Of a stretch of 54,948 bases of DNA, positions 27,964 to 38,466 are shown piece by piece. The stretch spans positions 1 through 54,948 of the forward strand of contig NZ_FRBR01000017.1 in NCBI RefSeq assembly GCF_900142665.1, in the 5' to 3' direction. Source of the stretch: Roseovarius pacificus (GTDB taxonomy: Bacteria; Pseudomonadota; Alphaproteobacteria; Rhodobacterales; Rhodobacteraceae). A program made the position numbers and the translations under genes. Within the stretch, counting starts at the first letter, position 1. Every line of letters begins with the position of its first letter. The notes under the pieces are model-generated. The model saw only the letters and a program-made list of their open reading frames with translations. It did no database searches and was not told where the DNA came from.

Positions 27964-28896
27964 ATGCCCGTCAATGTATTGTTCGCGGCCAGCCCCGACC
28001 GATGGACCACCTACGAAACCCCGTTGAAAAGGGCGTTTTCAGAGGCCGCCCTGGATGTGAATCTTGCCACCGACATTGTCCCGGAGCAGGTGGATTACAT
28101 TGTCTACGCACCAAATAGCGACCTACAGGATTTCACGCCTTACACCCGCACCAAGGCCGTATTGAATCTTTGGGCCGGGGTCGAAGGGATTGTGGACAAC
28201 CCCACCCTGACTCAGCCACTGGCGCGTATGGTCGACAACGGCCTGACGCGTGGCATGGTCGAATGGGTCACCGGTCACACTCTGCGCCATCATCTGAACA
28301 CCGACCTGCATGTTCTCAATCAGGACGGGGTGTGGCGCAAAGAGGTGCCGCCATTGGCCTGTGATCGTCCTGTCACCATCCTTGGGCTTGGAACACTGGG
28401 GCAAGCCTGCGGCGAGTCATTGGCCAACCTGGGCTTTCCCGTCACCGGCTGGAGCCGCTCGCAAAAAGATGCCCCCGGCATCACCTGCCTGTCAGGCGAG
28501 ACCGGGTTGCAAAAGGCCCTGTCCACGGCGCAGATCCTGATCCTGCTTTTGCCGCATACGCCCGACACCGAAAACGTGCTGAATGCCGAAACGCTGGCCC
28601 AGATGCCCAAGGGGGCGATCATCATCAATCCGGGGCGCGGGCCTTTGATAGACGATGAGGCGTTGCTTAAGGCGTTGGACACGGAACAGATCGGACATGC
28701 GACGCTGGACGTGTTTCGCACAGAACCATTGCCAGCCTCTCATCCCTACTGGGCCCATCCCAGGGTCACGGTGACTCCGCATATCGCCTCGGAAACACGG
28801 CCCGCTTCGGCATCGCGCGTGATAGCCGAGAATATCCGGCGCGGCGAAGCCGGAAAGCCGTTCCTGCATCTTGTGAACCGCGATCTAGGCTATTGA
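27964..28896 (+). CDS. D-2-hydroxyacid dehydrogenase, glyoxylate/hydroxypyruvate reductase A type
   Basis: This 310-residue NAD(P)H-dependent oxidoreductase resembles GhrA. The nucleotide-binding loop is LGLGTLGQACGESL near residue 139. The catalytic triad is visible as Arg in INPGRGPLID, Glu in FRTEPLP and His in TPHIASETRP. It likely reduces glyoxylate or hydroxypyruvate in the cytoplasm. The gene lies only 5 bases after rodA, so it is probably read through from the elongasome operon, although no functional link is known. Confidence 0.88.
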   Translation: MPVNVLFAASPDRWTTYETPLKRAFSEAALDVNLATDIVPEQVDYIVYAPNSDLQDFTPYTRTKAVLNLWAGVEGIVDNPTLTQPLARMVDNGLTRGMVEWVTGHTLRHHLNTDLHVLNQDGVWRKEVPPLACDRPVTILGLGTLGQACGESLANLGFPVTGWSRSQKDAPGITCLSGETGLQKALSTAQILILLLPHTPDTENVLNAETLAQMPKGAIIINPGRGPLIDDEALLKALDTEQIGHATLDVFRTEPLPASHPYWAHPRVTVTPHIASETRPASASRVIAENIRRGEAGKPFLHLVNRDLGY

Positions 28897-28926
28897 TCGG
28901 CGTAATCGCCTGCCAGGGTTCTCCGC

Positions 28927-29718
28927 TTACTTGAGACGCGGTGGCCGGTTCGGGTCCATCCCCGGATTGGCGCCCGGTACACGGGTGTCCGTTTCCGGTT
29001 TCGGCAGATCGAACCGCAACCCGACCCGCGCCAATCGTGCCGCAACCGGATCGGAACCCTGGAAAAATCCCACATCCAGCGCCGCGGCCTCGAGCCCGGA
29101 AAAACTCAGCACATCGGACACCGCACGCGCCAAAGCGCCCTCTGCCCCCGGCACCGCATCCACGACTCCCAGCATGTGGCCCCTTGCCCCGCTGTCATAG
29201 GTCACGCCCACGAGATATGCCAGATCGGCCAGACCCGCCGCACTGGCCAGCCGCATATCCAACGCCTGAAGCAGGCTGTCGGGCAACCCGGTGGGGGCAT
29301 GGAAGGCCTGCGCTTTGGCCTCCATCTCGGCGGGATCGCCCGCCAGCGTTTCGGCCATCCAGTTCATCGCCTCGGGCGGCAGCAAGATCGACGACGACGC
29401 GACTTGCAGGTTCACCCCCATGCCCAGTGTTTCAGGGGCGAGCATACCCACCACGGCTCGTCCCGACAGCGCGGCATAAGGGGCCTCGCCGCCCGCGAAA
29501 TCGGCCAGGCGCTCCTCGCGGTCGAAAACCAGAACAAAACCCTGCCCTTCCACCTCGAACACCCTCGGCGTCACGGTTTCACCGCTGGCCTCTTCCTCCA
29601 GCAACAGGAACAACTCGGACGCCACCAAGGTCTCGTAAAACCGTAGCCGCGCCTGTGCGTCTTCGGGTGCGGCCTCCATCGCCCTGTGGGCGGCATCCAG
29701 AACGGTGGTGTCAGTCAT
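28927..29718 (-). CDS. SseB family protein
   Basis: This 263-residue protein has an SseB N-terminal domain (TVLDAAHRAMEAAPEDAQARLRFYETL... PRVFEVEGQGFVLVFDREERLADF). The C-terminal region is conserved in roseobacters (VGVTYDSGARGHMLGVVDAVPGAE). Related proteins were named for enhanced serine sensitivity, but the biochemical role is unknown. I chose the ATG at 29718 (MTDTTVLDA), whose start overlaps the uracil-DNA glycosylase stop by 8 bases. No signal peptide. Confidence 0.82.
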   Translation of the reverse strand: MTDTTVLDAAHRAMEAAPEDAQARLRFYETLVASELFLLLEEEASGETVTPRVFEVEGQGFVLVFDREERLADFAGGEAPYAALSGRAVVGMLAPETLGMGVNLQVASSSILLPPEAMNWMAETLAGDPAEMEAKAQAFHAPTGLPDSLLQALDMRLASAAGLADLAYLVGVTYDSGARGHMLGVVDAVPGAEGALARAVSDVLSFSGLEAAALDVGFFQGSDPVAARLARVGLRFDLPKPETDTRVPGANPGMDPNRPPRLK

Positions 29719-30298
29719 CCAGAACCTCGCGCACTTTGCCACGCAACACCGGCAGAAGATCCGCCTCGAACCACGGGTTGCGCCTCAGCCATGCGGTATT
29801 GCGCCACGACGGATGAGGCAAGGGAAAGAGACGCGGCGCATGGTCCCGCCAGCCTTTTACCGTGTCGGTCACGCCGCTTTTCACGCCCATATGATAGCGC
29901 TGTGAATACCCGCCAACGATCACCGACAACTGCACATCGCGCAGCTCCTCCATGACCTTGTCATGCCATGTCCGCCCGCAGATTTTCGGCGGTGGCAGAT
30001 CCGATCCCCTGGCGTCATATCCCGGAAAGCAGAACGCCATGGGCACGACCGCCACGCGTGACATGTCATAAAACTCGTCCACACTCATCCCCAGCCAGTC
30101 GCGCAGCCTGTCGCCCGAGGGATCATCGAACGGCCTGCCCGATTTGTGCACCCGCATTCCGGGGGCCTGCCCCGCAATCAGGATACGCGCACCGGGGCGA
30201 AACCAGACAACGGGCCGGGGCGCATGGGCCGTTTCGGTCCGGGAAAAGCTTTCGGCACAAAGACGACAGGCTTTGATTTCGCGAACAAGGCCGGACAT
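29711..30298 (-). CDS. Uracil-DNA glycosylase family protein
   Basis: This 195-residue protein has motif 1 as [31 protein letters not shown] and motif 2 as [10 protein letters not shown], typical of the uracil-DNA glycosylase superfamily. An N-terminal CxxC (ACRLCAES) and a later Cys (PKICGRTW) suggest a family 4/5-type iron-sulfur centre, but a fourth Cys is not obvious. It would remove uracil or a related damaged base from DNA. It sits between sseB-like and pncA on the minus strand with overlaps or 3-base gaps. Confidence 0.8.
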   Translation of the reverse strand: MSGLVREIKACRLCAESFSRTETAHAPRPVVWFRPGARILIAGQAPGMRVHKSGRPFDDPSGDRLRDWLGMSVDEFYDMSRVAVVPMAFCFPGYDARGSDLPPPKICGRTWHDKVMEELRDVQLSVIVGGYSQRYHMGVKSGVTDTVKGWRDHAPRLFPLPHPSWRNTAWLRRNPWFEADLLPVLRGKVREVLDD

Positions 30299-30301
30299 CG
30301 C

Positions 30302-30898
30302 TCAGGCGATCCTGACGCCCGCGTCCTTCATCCCGTTCATCGCCGCCTCAAGCGAACCGTCAAGGTCGATCGCCTTGCACAGCCCTTCCCGCACCAGCAC
30401 GTCATAGCCCAGTCTCGCGGCATCGACCGCCGAGAAATTCACGCAGAAATCGGTGGCCAGTCCGACCATCGTCAGTTCGGAAATCCCGCGTTCTTCCAGA
30501 TAGCCATGCAAGCCCGTGGGTGTCCTGTGATCATTCTCGAAAAACGCCGAGTAACTGTCGATGGAGCGGCGAAACCCCTTGCGCACGATCATGTCGGCCC
30601 GGTTGGTATTCAGATCGGGATGAAATGCGGCGCCCATCGTGCCCTGCACGCAATGATCGGGCCACAGAACCTGGGGGCCGTATGGCATCTCGGTCATCTC
30701 GAAAGGCGCCATGCCCGGATGCGAGGACGCGAACGAAGAATGCCCTGCCGGGTGCCAATCCTGCGTCAGGATTACCGTCGCGAACTCCTCCATCAGCGCA
30801 TTGATACCGGGGACGATCTGATTGCCCTCGTCCACCGCAAGGGCGCCGCCGGGGCAGAAATCATTTTGCACGTCGATCACGATAAGGGCTTGGGTCAT
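30302..30898 (-). CDS. pncA: Nicotinamidase
   Basis: PncA hydrolyses nicotinamide to nicotinate in NAD+ salvage (and activates pyrazinamide). The 198 residues contain the cysteine-hydrolase triad D9 (VIDVQNDF), K107 (VRKGFRR) and C152 (GLATDFCV). Metal ligands are in [13 protein letters not shown] chose the ATG at 30898 ([10 protein letters not shown]). The frame is open for 144 more codons upstream but those shadow the divergent trhO gene. The neighbour downstream is the glycosylase gene, 3 bases away. Confidence 0.93.
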   Translation of the reverse strand: MTQALIVIDVQNDFCPGGALAVDEGNQIVPGINALMEEFATVILTQDWHPAGHSSFASSHPGMAPFEMTEMPYGPQVLWPDHCVQGTMGAAFHPDLNTNRADMIVRKGFRRSIDSYSAFFENDHRTPTGLHGYLEERGISELTMVGLATDFCVNFSAVDAARLGYDVLVREGLCKAIDLDGSLEAAMNGMKDAGVRIA

Positions 30899-31003
30899 GT
30901 GTCCGGGCCTCCTTGTCCCGTAAGGTGGGCTGTTTCCAGATTGCGTCAACGGCGCCATATTGTCCACTTGCCCAAACGCCCGTGTCCGCTTAAATCCCGC
31001 GTC

Positions 31004-31918
31004 ATGTACACGATTGCCGCCCTCTATCATTTCACCCGCTTTGACGACCCCGCCGCTTTGCGCGGACCGCTGTACGATCTGTGCGATGCGCAAGGGATTT
31101 CCGGATCGCTGCTGCTGGCGCATGAAGGGATCAACGGCACCATTGCCGGGCCCCGCGCAGGGATCGACGCCGTGCTCGCTCATATCCGTGCCCTGCCTGG
31201 CTGTGCCGATCTGGAGTGGAAGGAAAGCATCAGCGACGATCAACCCTTCCGCCGCCTCAAGGTACGCCTGAAGAAAGAGATCGTGACGATGGGCCAGCCC
31301 GACGTCGATCCGCTGGCGCGCGTGGGCCATTACGTGGAGCCGCAGGACTGGAACGAGTTGATCCTCAGCCCGGATGTGGCCGTGATCGACACCCGCAACG
31401 ATTACGAAGTCGCCATCGGCACGTTCGAAGGCGCGGTCGATCCCGAAACGGACTCATTCCGTGACTTTCCCGCCTGGTGGGAGGAAAACCAACACCGCTT
31501 TCACAACAAGCGCATCGCGATGTTCTGCACCGGCGGTATCCGATGCGAGAAATCCACCAACTACCTGTTGGGGCAAGGGGTGGACGAGGTCTACCACCTC
31601 AAGGGCGGCATCCTGAAATACCTCGAAGAGGTTCCACAGGAAGACAGCACATGGCGCGGCGAATGCTTTGTCTTTGATGGGCGCGTGTCGGTAGGGCACG
31701 GCCTGCAGGAAGGCCCGCATGAGCTGTGCTTTGCCTGCCGCCGCCCGATCCTGCCCGAGGACATGAAGCGCCCCGAATACGAACACGGCGTGTCATGCCA
31801 CCTATGCGCCCACGAAACGACGCCCGAGGACAAGGCCCGTTTCCGCGAACGGCAAAAACAGATTTCCCTGGCCGAAGCGCGTGGCGAGCGGCATATCAAG
31901 GTTGTCCACGAAGGCTGA
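31004..31918 (+). CDS. trhO: tRNA uridine(34) hydroxylase, rhodanese type
   Basis: This UPF0176/TrhO protein performs oxygen-dependent 5-hydroxylation of U34 in certain tRNAs, the first step towards 5-(carboxy)methoxyuridine. The 304 residues show an acylphosphatase-like N-domain (about 1-95), then a rhodanese domain with the active Cys at 175 in [12 protein letters not shown] Cys-rich C-terminal segment (CFACRRPI and CHLCAHET) probably binds metal. I chose the ATG at 31004. It is divergent from pncA. Confidence 0.92.
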   Translation: MYTIAALYHFTRFDDPAALRGPLYDLCDAQGISGSLLLAHEGINGTIAGPRAGIDAVLAHIRALPGCADLEWKESISDDQPFRRLKVRLKKEIVTMGQPDVDPLARVGHYVEPQDWNELILSPDVAVIDTRNDYEVAIGTFEGAVDPETDSFRDFPAWWEENQHRFHNKRIAMFCTGGIRCEKSTNYLLGQGVDEVYHLKGGILKYLEEVPQEDSTWRGECFVFDGRVSVGHGLQEGPHELCFACRRPILPEDMKRPEYEHGVSCHLCAHETTPEDKARFRERQKQISLAEARGERHIKVVHEG

Positions 31919-31929
31919 ACGCGCCCTAT

Positions 31930-33153
31930 TCAGGCCACTGCCACATTGCGGGGTTTGCGCGGTCGTGTCCGCATCAGGATCATCGCCATGATCGCGATGT
32001 TCAGGAAGTTCCAGATGATCCCGTTGATGAACGCCATCTGATAGCTGCCCGTCACATCGAAAATCCAGCCCGACATCCAGCCGCCAAGCGCCATGCCGAG
32101 GATGGTCATCATTAGAACGAACCCCACGCGTTGCCCCGCCTCCTGGCTGGGCATGTATTCCCTCACGACCAAGGCATAGCTGGGCACGATCCCGCCCTGC
32201 GACAGACCGAAGATCATGCTGACCGTATACAGCGATACCAGCCCGCCCGCCGGCAGGTACAGGAACAGGGCCAGACATTGCAGGCCCGAGCCGATCAGCA
32301 ATGTCATCACCCCGCCCAACCGATCGGCCACGAACCCGGACATCAGCCGTGAAACCACCCCACCGAGAAGCATCAGCGACAGCATCTGTCCACCGACGGC
32401 CGGCCCGTATCCCAGATCGACGCACAGGCTGACGATATGCACCTGTGGCATCGACATGGCCACGCAACATCCAATCCCCGCCGCCCCCAGCAAGAACATC
32501 AATACGCGCGGCGAAAACCCCGCAGCCTTTGCCCTGACCCCCGATACCTGATCGGCATGGGCACGCGCTCCAAGCGGCACGCGCCGCCGGAGCAACAACG
32601 CCAGCGGCACCACGGTGGCCAGCGTTACAACAGCCAGCACCACATAGACCGCACGCCAGCCCTGTTCGGCCAATACACTTGCCAGAATGATCGGCCAGAT
32701 TGCACCGGACAGGTAATTGCCGCTGGCCGTGACCGCCACGGCGATCCCCCGGCGTTTCAGAAACCACAGGGACACGTCGGCCATTAGCGGCCCGAAACTG
32801 GCCGATGAGCCGAATCCGATCAGCAACTGGAGAACGGACAGCACAAGAACCGAAGGGCTGAGCGCGGCAAGTGCAGTGCTGCCCGAAATAAGCAGAGCCG
32901 CCGCGATGAGCGCCGTCGTGATCCCGAGACGGTCCACGATCCGGCCAATCAGCAGATTGCCAACCGCAAACCCCACCATCGTCATCGTATAGGGCAAGGA
33001 TGCATCGGCGCGCGCAATCCCGAACTCGGCCTGCACTGCGGGCATGATAACGACAATGGCCCACATCCCCACATTGCCGATCGTGGCAATCGTCAGGGAA
33101 ATAGCCAACCGTACCCAGGCGTATCTGCTGTCGAGAATGTCCGCGTCCGTCAT
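31930..33153 (-). CDS. Major facilitator superfamily transporter
   Basis: This 407-residue protein has 12 predicted membrane helices in two halves. The MFS signature loop 2-3 reads NLLIGRIVDRLGITT, and its second-half counterpart is SRLMSGFVADRLGGV. The family resembles oxalate/formate antiporter or monocarboxylate-type carriers, but the substrate is not decidable. It converges on trhO with 11 bases between stops. Confidence 0.88.
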   Translation of the reverse strand: MTDADILDSRYAWVRLAISLTIATIGNVGMWAIVVIMPAVQAEFGIARADASLPYTMTMVGFAVGNLLIGRIVDRLGITTALIAAALLISGSTALAALSPSVLVLSVLQLLIGFGSSASFGPLMADVSLWFLKRRGIAVAVTASGNYLSGAIWPIILASVLAEQGWRAVYVVLAVVTLATVVPLALLLRRRVPLGARAHADQVSGVRAKAAGFSPRVLMFLLGAAGIGCCVAMSMPQVHIVSLCVDLGYGPAVGGQMLSLMLLGGVVSRLMSGFVADRLGGVMTLLIGSGLQCLALFLYLPAGGLVSLYTVSMIFGLSQGGIVPSYALVVREYMPSQEAGQRVGFVLMMTILGMALGGWMSGWIFDVTGSYQMAFINGIIWNFLNIAIMAMILMRTRPRKPRNVAVA

Positions 33154-33263
33154 GAGCGCGACGTTAGAGCGGCCTCACAAGATACACCAGCCCCGTTTGC
33201 GGCAGGGCTTGGCCTCGATGCGCGCCCGCGCTATGACCGCAATCACCAAACCGGAGCCGGACC

Positions 33264-34223
33264 ATGACGACAACGCCCCGCCCCACCGACATCGCCCGCG
33301 ATGTCCTGATGATCGAACGTGATGCCCTGGGCATCCTGCACGACCACCTCCCACCGGCCTTTGACGATGTCGTTTCACTGCTGCTCACGGTCCCCGGACG
33401 CGTCATCGTATCGGGCATGGGCAAGTCCGGTCATGTCGCCGCCAAGATCGCAGCCACGATGGCCAGCACCGGCACTCCGGCACAATATGTGCACCCCGGC
33501 GAGGCCAGCCATGGCGATCTGGGCATGATCACGGCACAGGACGCGGTAATCCTGATTTCCAACTCGGGCGAGACCCGCGAACTGGCCGATATCATCGCCC
33601 ATACCCGCCGGTTTTCGATTCCCCTGATCGCGATCACCAAGAAATCAGGCAGTACGCTGGCCACGCAAGCCGACCACCTGCTGCAACTGCCAGATGCGCC
33701 CGAGGCCTGCGCCATCGGCATGGCGCCCACCACCTCGACGACCTGCACGATGGCGCTTGGCGATGCGCTGGCCGTGGCCCTGATGCGCTTGCGCGGGTTC
33801 GAGCGGGAAAACTTCCTGGCCTTCCATCCCGGCGGCACCCTGGGGGCGCAACTGCTCAAGGTTTCCTCGGTCATGCATACCGGCACCGACCTGCCGATCG
33901 TGGCCGAAGACACGCCCATGGGCGATACCCTGCTTGAAATGACGGCCAAGGGGTTCGGCGTCGCCGCGCTTGTCGAGGACGGACGCCTGACCGGTGTCAT
34001 CACCGACGGCGATCTGCGGCGCAATCTTGCAAATTTGATGGATCACAGCGCCGGTCAGGTCGCCACCCGCGGTCCGCGCACCATTTCACCCGACGCCTTG
34101 CTGTCCGAGGCACTTGGCGTGATGAACACCAACAAGATCAGCGCGCTTTTCGCCGTTGACGATACGGGACAGTTGCGCGGTCTCGTCCATATCCACGATG
34201 CCCTGCGCGCCGGGGTCGCCTGA
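33264..34223 (+). CDS. kdsD: KpsF/GutQ-type arabinose-5-phosphate isomerase
   Basis: This 319-residue enzyme interconverts ribulose 5-phosphate and arabinose 5-phosphate, the first step towards KDO for lipopolysaccharide. It has a SIS domain (about 35-175) with SGMGKSGHVAAKIAAT and SNSGETRELADI, then two CBS domains (about 205-319; TPMGDTLLEMTAKGFG and SPDALLSEALGVMNTNKISALFAVDD). No other KDO genes lie in the window, so a paralogue with another role cannot be excluded. A 101-base gap to panB shows no firm promoter. Confidence 0.9.
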   Translation: MTTTPRPTDIARDVLMIERDALGILHDHLPPAFDDVVSLLLTVPGRVIVSGMGKSGHVAAKIAATMASTGTPAQYVHPGEASHGDLGMITAQDAVILISNSGETRELADIIAHTRRFSIPLIAITKKSGSTLATQADHLLQLPDAPEACAIGMAPTTSTTCTMALGDALAVALMRLRGFERENFLAFHPGGTLGAQLLKVSSVMHTGTDLPIVAEDTPMGDTLLEMTAKGFGVAALVEDGRLTGVITDGDLRRNLANLMDHSAGQVATRGPRTISPDALLSEALGVMNTNKISALFAVDDTGQLRGLVHIHDALRAGVA

Positions 34224-34324
34224 ACCTGCAAAGGCCCATACCCTGTGCGATCAACACGACAGTGGCTTTTGGATTGTAAACTTGATATTCCGCGCTGCAA
34301 CGCAGCAGAACCCTGGACAACATC

Positions 34325-35152
34325 ATGAGCGCAACCGCCCGTAAAACCGCCCCCCTGCCCGACGATATCCGGGCGATGAAAGGCGGCACGCCGATTGTCA
34401 GCCTGACAGCCTATACGACCCCCATGGCAAAAATGATGGACGGCGTCTGCGACTTCGCTCTCGTTGGCGACTCGGTCGGGATGGTGTTGCATGGCATGCC
34501 CTCGACCCTTGGCGTGACCATGGAGATGATGATCCTGCACGGGCAGGCGGTGGCCCGTGGGCTGAGCACCACGATGATGGTCATCGACATGCCCTTCGGC
34601 AGCTACGAAGAAAGCCCGCAACAGGCCTTTGCCAATGCCGCCCGGCTCATGCGCGAAACCGGCGCGGCAGCGGTCAAGCTGGAAGGCGGGCGGCACATGG
34701 CCGAAACCATCGCCTTTCTCGTCGCGCGCGGTGTGCCGGTCATGGCCCATATCGGCCTGACACCGCAGTCGATCAACACGCTTGGCGGCTACAAGGTCCA
34801 GGGCCGCGCCGATCAGGCCGACGCGCTGCGCGCCGACGCCCGCGCCATTGCCGAAGCTGGCGCATTCAGCGTGGTTCTGGAAAAAGTCCCTGCCACACTG
34901 GCCGACCAGATCACGGATGAGATCGACATTCCCACAATCGGTATCGGCGCCTCGGCGGGCTGCGACGGTCAAATCCTTGTGGTCGACGACATGCTGGGCC
35001 TGTTCACCGCCTTCAAACCCAAGTTCGTCAAACGCTACGCCACATTGGGCGAGGACGGCAAAGCCGCGATTTCCGCCTATGCCGACGAGGTTCGCGCCCG
35101 CCAGTTCCCCGCTTCCGAACATACCTTTGCAGACAAGGCCTCCGGCAAATGA
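34325..35152 (+). CDS. panB: 3-methyl-2-oxobutanoate hydroxymethyltransferase
   Basis: PanB makes ketopantoate from alpha-ketoisovalerate and 5,10-methylene-tetrahydrofolate, the first step of pantothenate synthesis. The 275 residues contain [15 protein letters not shown], the metal-binding [24 protein letters not shown] and [21 protein letters not shown]. Catalytic Glu is expected in [10 protein letters not shown]. It overlaps panC by 4 bases (ATGA), giving a two-gene operon. Confidence 0.96.
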   Translation: MSATARKTAPLPDDIRAMKGGTPIVSLTAYTTPMAKMMDGVCDFALVGDSVGMVLHGMPSTLGVTMEMMILHGQAVARGLSTTMMVIDMPFGSYEESPQQAFANAARLMRETGAAAVKLEGGRHMAETIAFLVARGVPVMAHIGLTPQSINTLGGYKVQGRADQADALRADARAIAEAGAFSVVLEKVPATLADQITDEIDIPTIGIGASAGCDGQILVVDDMLGLFTAFKPKFVKRYATLGEDGKAAISAYADEVRARQFPASEHTFADKASGK

Positions 35153-35997
35153 ACACTCCTGCCCCTATCATGCGCACTCTGGCCGAGATGCGCGCCGCAA
35201 CCCTGCCCTGGATTCGGGCCGGAGAGACCATCGGCGTCGTTCCCACGATGGGCGCGCTGCATGACGGACATTTGTCGCTGGTCGAAGCCGCGAAAAAGAC
35301 CTGTGACCGGGTGATCGTCACGATTTTCGTGAACCCCAAGCAGTTCAACAATCCCGACGATCTCAAGAACTATCCCCGCACCGAAGTGGACGACGCCCGC
35401 AAACTCACCCGTTTCGCCGTCGACAGCCTGTACGTCCCCAACGCCGATCAGATGTATCCCGATCGGTTTTCCACGACGGTTTCGGTCGACGGGCTGACCG
35501 ATGTGATGGAGGGCGCACACCGCCCCGGTCATTTCGACGGGGTCGCGACGGTTGTGACCAAGCTGTTCCTGCAAAGCGCGGCAACCGATGCGTTTTTCGG
35601 CGAAAAGGACTATCAGCAATTGCAGGTGGTGCGCCGCATGGCCGGTGATCTGGACATTCCGATCACCGTACATGGCTGCCCCACGATCCGCGAAATCGAC
35701 GGGCTGGCCATGTCCTCACGCAATTTGCTGTTGTCGGATCGCGCGCGCGTCACCGCGCCATGCCTGCACGAGGAAATGGAAAAGATCGCCGAGGGCATCG
35801 CCGCCGGGCAGTCTTTCGGGGACTTGCAGCGCGCGGCCATCGCGCGGCTGGAAAATGCGGGCTTCACCGAGGTGGATTACCTTGAAATCCGCGCCAATGA
35901 CGATCTCAGCCTGCTCGATACGCCATCGCGCCCCGCGCGCCTGTTCGCCGCCGCATGGCTGGCCGGAGTCCGGCTGATCGACAATATCGCAATCTGA
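35149..35997 (+). CDS. panC: Pantothenate synthetase
   Basis: PanC joins pantoate and beta-alanine using ATP to give pantothenate. The 282 residues contain the HIGH-type motif [14 protein letters not shown] (about residues 28-41), the [16 protein letters not shown] segment and the KMSKS-equivalent DGLAMSSRN. Coupled to panB by a 4-base overlap. panD is not in the window. Confidence 0.96.
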   Translation: MNTPAPIMRTLAEMRAATLPWIRAGETIGVVPTMGALHDGHLSLVEAAKKTCDRVIVTIFVNPKQFNNPDDLKNYPRTEVDDARKLTRFAVDSLYVPNADQMYPDRFSTTVSVDGLTDVMEGAHRPGHFDGVATVVTKLFLQSAATDAFFGEKDYQQLQVVRRMAGDLDIPITVHGCPTIREIDGLAMSSRNLLLSDRARVTAPCLHEEMEKIAEGIAAGQSFGDLQRAAIARLENAGFTEVDYLEIRANDDLSLLDTPSRPARLFAAAWLAGVRLIDNIAI

Positions 35998-36084
35998 ACG
36001 CCCCCGGTTTCATCGCTTCCGAAATACGCAGCTTCCACCGCGCGCCCCAAGCGCCGGATATGAGTCTGTCGGGGACAAGCGAAA

Positions 36085-37377
36085 TCAGGCGCGGCCCTCA
36101 GGCAACAGAAGTTCAAGCAAAGCCAGCGCCATGACCTGCGCTGACTGAATCATATCGTCGATCCCGACATATTCGTCCGGCTTGTGCGCCAGATCCAGAA
36201 TACCCGGCCCGTAGGCGATACAGTTCTTCAACCGACCGATCCGGTCGATATGCTTCTGATCATAGGTGCCGGGGCTGACCACGTAGTCGGCCTCTCGCCC
36301 GAACACCTGCCGGACGGCGCGCGCCACGGCCCCGACCACCGGGGCGTCCTTTTCGGTCATCGTGGGCAGGACGCGGTGCAACTCGCGAATATCATAGTCG
36401 AAACCGGGCCGCCCGCGCCGCACGGTTTCCAGAACCTCGCGGATTTCGGCCTGAACGTCGGCAATATCTTCTTCGATCAGAAACCGCCGGTCGATCACCA
36501 TGCGGCAGCGATCCGGCACGCAGGGGCTGGGCAGGCCGGTATAGTCGGCGTCCTGTTCGGCCTCGCCACCATGGATCGAATTGATGTTCAGCGTGGATTG
36601 CCGCGCGCCTTCGGGCACAACGGGCATATCCGTGCGTTTCTGGGCAAGCGCCGGGAACAGGCTGTCTTCCATCTCGCGCAGGACAGCCCCCATATGCCGC
36701 ACCGCGCAATCCCCCAGAAACGGCATAGAGCCATGGGCGATTTCGCCCTTGGTTTCGATCTCGGCCCACCAGACACCGCGATGCCCGAGGCAAATGCGAT
36801 CCTTGTTCAACGGTTCGGGGATAATGACATGCTGGACCCGTTCCGGCGTGAAATAGCCCCTCCCGGCCAGGTAGGCGACACCGCCAAAGCCGCCGGATTC
36901 CTCGTCTGCCGTCCCGCTGATTTCAATCGCGCCGGAATAATCCGGGCAAACCGCAATAAAGGCTTCGGCCGCAACGATACTGGCCGCCAGCCCGCCTTTC
37001 ATATCGCAGGCCCCACGCCCGTAAACGCGGCCCTCTTTCACCTCGCCGCCAAACGGATCGACCGTCCAGCCATGGCCCACCTCGACCACGTCGATATGGC
37101 TGTTGAAATGCACGCACTCGCCCGCGCCCTGCCCTTCTCGGCGTGCAACGATATTCCAGCGCGGGTGTTTGTCGCTGTCCCCGACGGCGCCCCTGGCACG
37201 GATCAGTTCGGTATGAAACCCGGCACGTAACAGGCGGCGATCCAGATAATCGCAAATCTCGCGATAGTTCTCACCCGGCGGGTTCAGCGTGGGAATACGG
37301 ATCAGGTCCTGGGTCAGCGCAACCAGATCGTCGCGCCGCGCAGCAATTTCCGCCGTCAGTCGTTGCTGTAAATCCAT
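36085..37377 (-). CDS. M20 family deacylase (ArgE/DapE-like)
   Basis: This 430-residue zinc-dependent amidohydrolase has metal ligands visible as H94 and D96 (FNSHIDVVEV), D125 (ACDMKGG) and the general-base pair E159-E160 (GTADEESGG). A dimerisation insert (about 205-325) is present. The subgroup is the acetylornithine deacetylase/succinyl-diaminopimelate desuccinylase-like family, but true ArgE or DapE identity cannot be assigned. I chose the ATG at 37377 (MDLQQRLTAE). It is 58 bases downstream of rpe. Confidence 0.85.
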   Translation of the reverse strand: MDLQQRLTAEIAARRDDLVALTQDLIRIPTLNPPGENYREICDYLDRRLLRAGFHTELIRARGAVGDSDKHPRWNIVARREGQGAGECVHFNSHIDVVEVGHGWTVDPFGGEVKEGRVYGRGACDMKGGLAASIVAAEAFIAVCPDYSGAIEISGTADEESGGFGGVAYLAGRGYFTPERVQHVIIPEPLNKDRICLGHRGVWWAEIETKGEIAHGSMPFLGDCAVRHMGAVLREMEDSLFPALAQKRTDMPVVPEGARQSTLNINSIHGGEAEQDADYTGLPSPCVPDRCRMVIDRRFLIEEDIADVQAEIREVLETVRRGRPGFDYDIRELHRVLPTMTEKDAPVVGAVARAVRQVFGREADYVVSPGTYDQKHIDRIGRLKNCIAYGPGILDLAHKPDEYVGIDDMIQSAQVMALALLELLLPEGRA

Positions 37378-37435
37378 GACCCGACTCTGCCCCGAGGTCA
37401 CTTCCGGTGCCAGAGAAAACTTGCCGTGCCTCCGG

Positions 37436-38119
37436 TCAGTTCCCGCAGGCGGCCCGGATGGCGCGAATATTTTCACCATAGGGGCCCGGGTCATCGACGC
37501 TGCCGCCCTTGAACACCGCCGATCCGGCAACCAGTACATCGGCCCCGGCCTCGACCATCAAGGGGGCGGTTTCGGGGGTGATGCCACCGTCGATCTCGAT
37601 ATGGATGGGCCGATCGCCGATTTTCTCGCGCAGGCGGCGCACCTTGTCGATCTGGCTGTGAATGAATTTCTGTCCGCCAAAGCCGGGGTTCACGGTCATC
37701 ACGCAAATCAGGTCCACCATATCGAGCAGGTAATCGACATCCTCGATCCCGGTTCCGGGGTTCAGTGCCAGACCGGCCTTGCATCCCGCTCCGCGAATGG
37801 CCTGCAAGGTCCGGTGCACATGCGGCCCCGCCTCGAGATGCGCCGTCAGCACATCCGCCCCTGCCTCGGCAAAGGCGTCGATATAAGGATCGACCGGCGC
37901 GATCATCAGATGAACGTCCATGACCGTGTTGATATGCTTGCGGATCGCGGCACACATCGGCGGGCCGAATGTCAGATTGGGAACAAAATGCCCGTCCATG
38001 ACATCCACGTGAACCCAATCGGCCCCCTGCGCCTCGACGGCCTGAATCTCCTGACCGAAATTGGCGAAATCGGCACTCAGAATGGAGGGGGCGATCTTGA
38101 GCGATCTGTCGAATGTCAT
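37436..38119 (-). CDS. rpe: Ribulose-phosphate 3-epimerase
   Basis: Rpe interconverts ribulose 5-phosphate and xylulose 5-phosphate in the Calvin and pentose phosphate pathways. The 227-residue TIM barrel contains APSILSADFANFGQE, HVDVMDGHFVPNLTFGP (metal His and Asp), MTVNPGFGGQKF and HIEIDGGITPETAP. All catalytic parts are intact. It stands alone upstream of the M20 gene on the minus strand. Confidence 0.96.
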   Translation of the reverse strand: MTFDRSLKIAPSILSADFANFGQEIQAVEAQGADWVHVDVMDGHFVPNLTFGPPMCAAIRKHINTVMDVHLMIAPVDPYIDAFAEAGADVLTAHLEAGPHVHRTLQAIRGAGCKAGLALNPGTGIEDVDYLLDMVDLICVMTVNPGFGGQKFIHSQIDKVRRLREKIGDRPIHIEIDGGITPETAPLMVEAGADVLVAGSAVFKGGSVDDPGPYGENIRAIRAACGN

Positions 38120-38466
38120 GGCAGCACCTCGTTTTCCCTGCTCTGCTCATGCGGCCTTGGCCCGCCGAGGTCAAGGCCCGCAATGGAATTGAGACCGGCG
38201 ACCATCCCCGCCACTGCCCCAGTGCATCGCAAGCGTGCCATGTTCGCGCTCCCCGATCTTTCCCCCGGCGAAGATCGCCGTCACGGGAAACGGCCGGTTC
38301 TCGAAAGATTTGAATTTTGCCGCGCCTTCTGTCATTTCCGCATGGCCGCTATCGTGCAGGGGGCACGAGACGCGCGGGACAGGAACGCTTCGACTCCTGA
38401 ATACGGACTGCAACCGGGCGCGGATACGCCCCAATTCGCCCGTCAGGGGCTGGAGATCACCAACCG
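38120..38466. other. 347-base gap without a supported gene
   Basis: Between the divergent rpe and thioesterase genes there is no convincing coding frame. A 54-codon minus-strand frame (38171-38335, beginning MTEGAAKFKSFENRPF) has only GGAA as ribosome binding site and no family I know. Several GC-rich inverted words are present but no terminator. Promoters of the two flanking genes should lie here. Confidence 0.5.

Noticed and set aside
30899..31330. 144-codon upstream extension of pncA
   Set aside because: It is antisense to trhO, and the true PncA N-terminus ([14 protein letters not shown]) starts at 30898.
38171..38335. 54-codon minus-strand frame MTEGAAKFKSF...
   Set aside because: The ribosome binding site is weak, there is no recognisable family and no operon context. 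I kept it only as a note on the gap.
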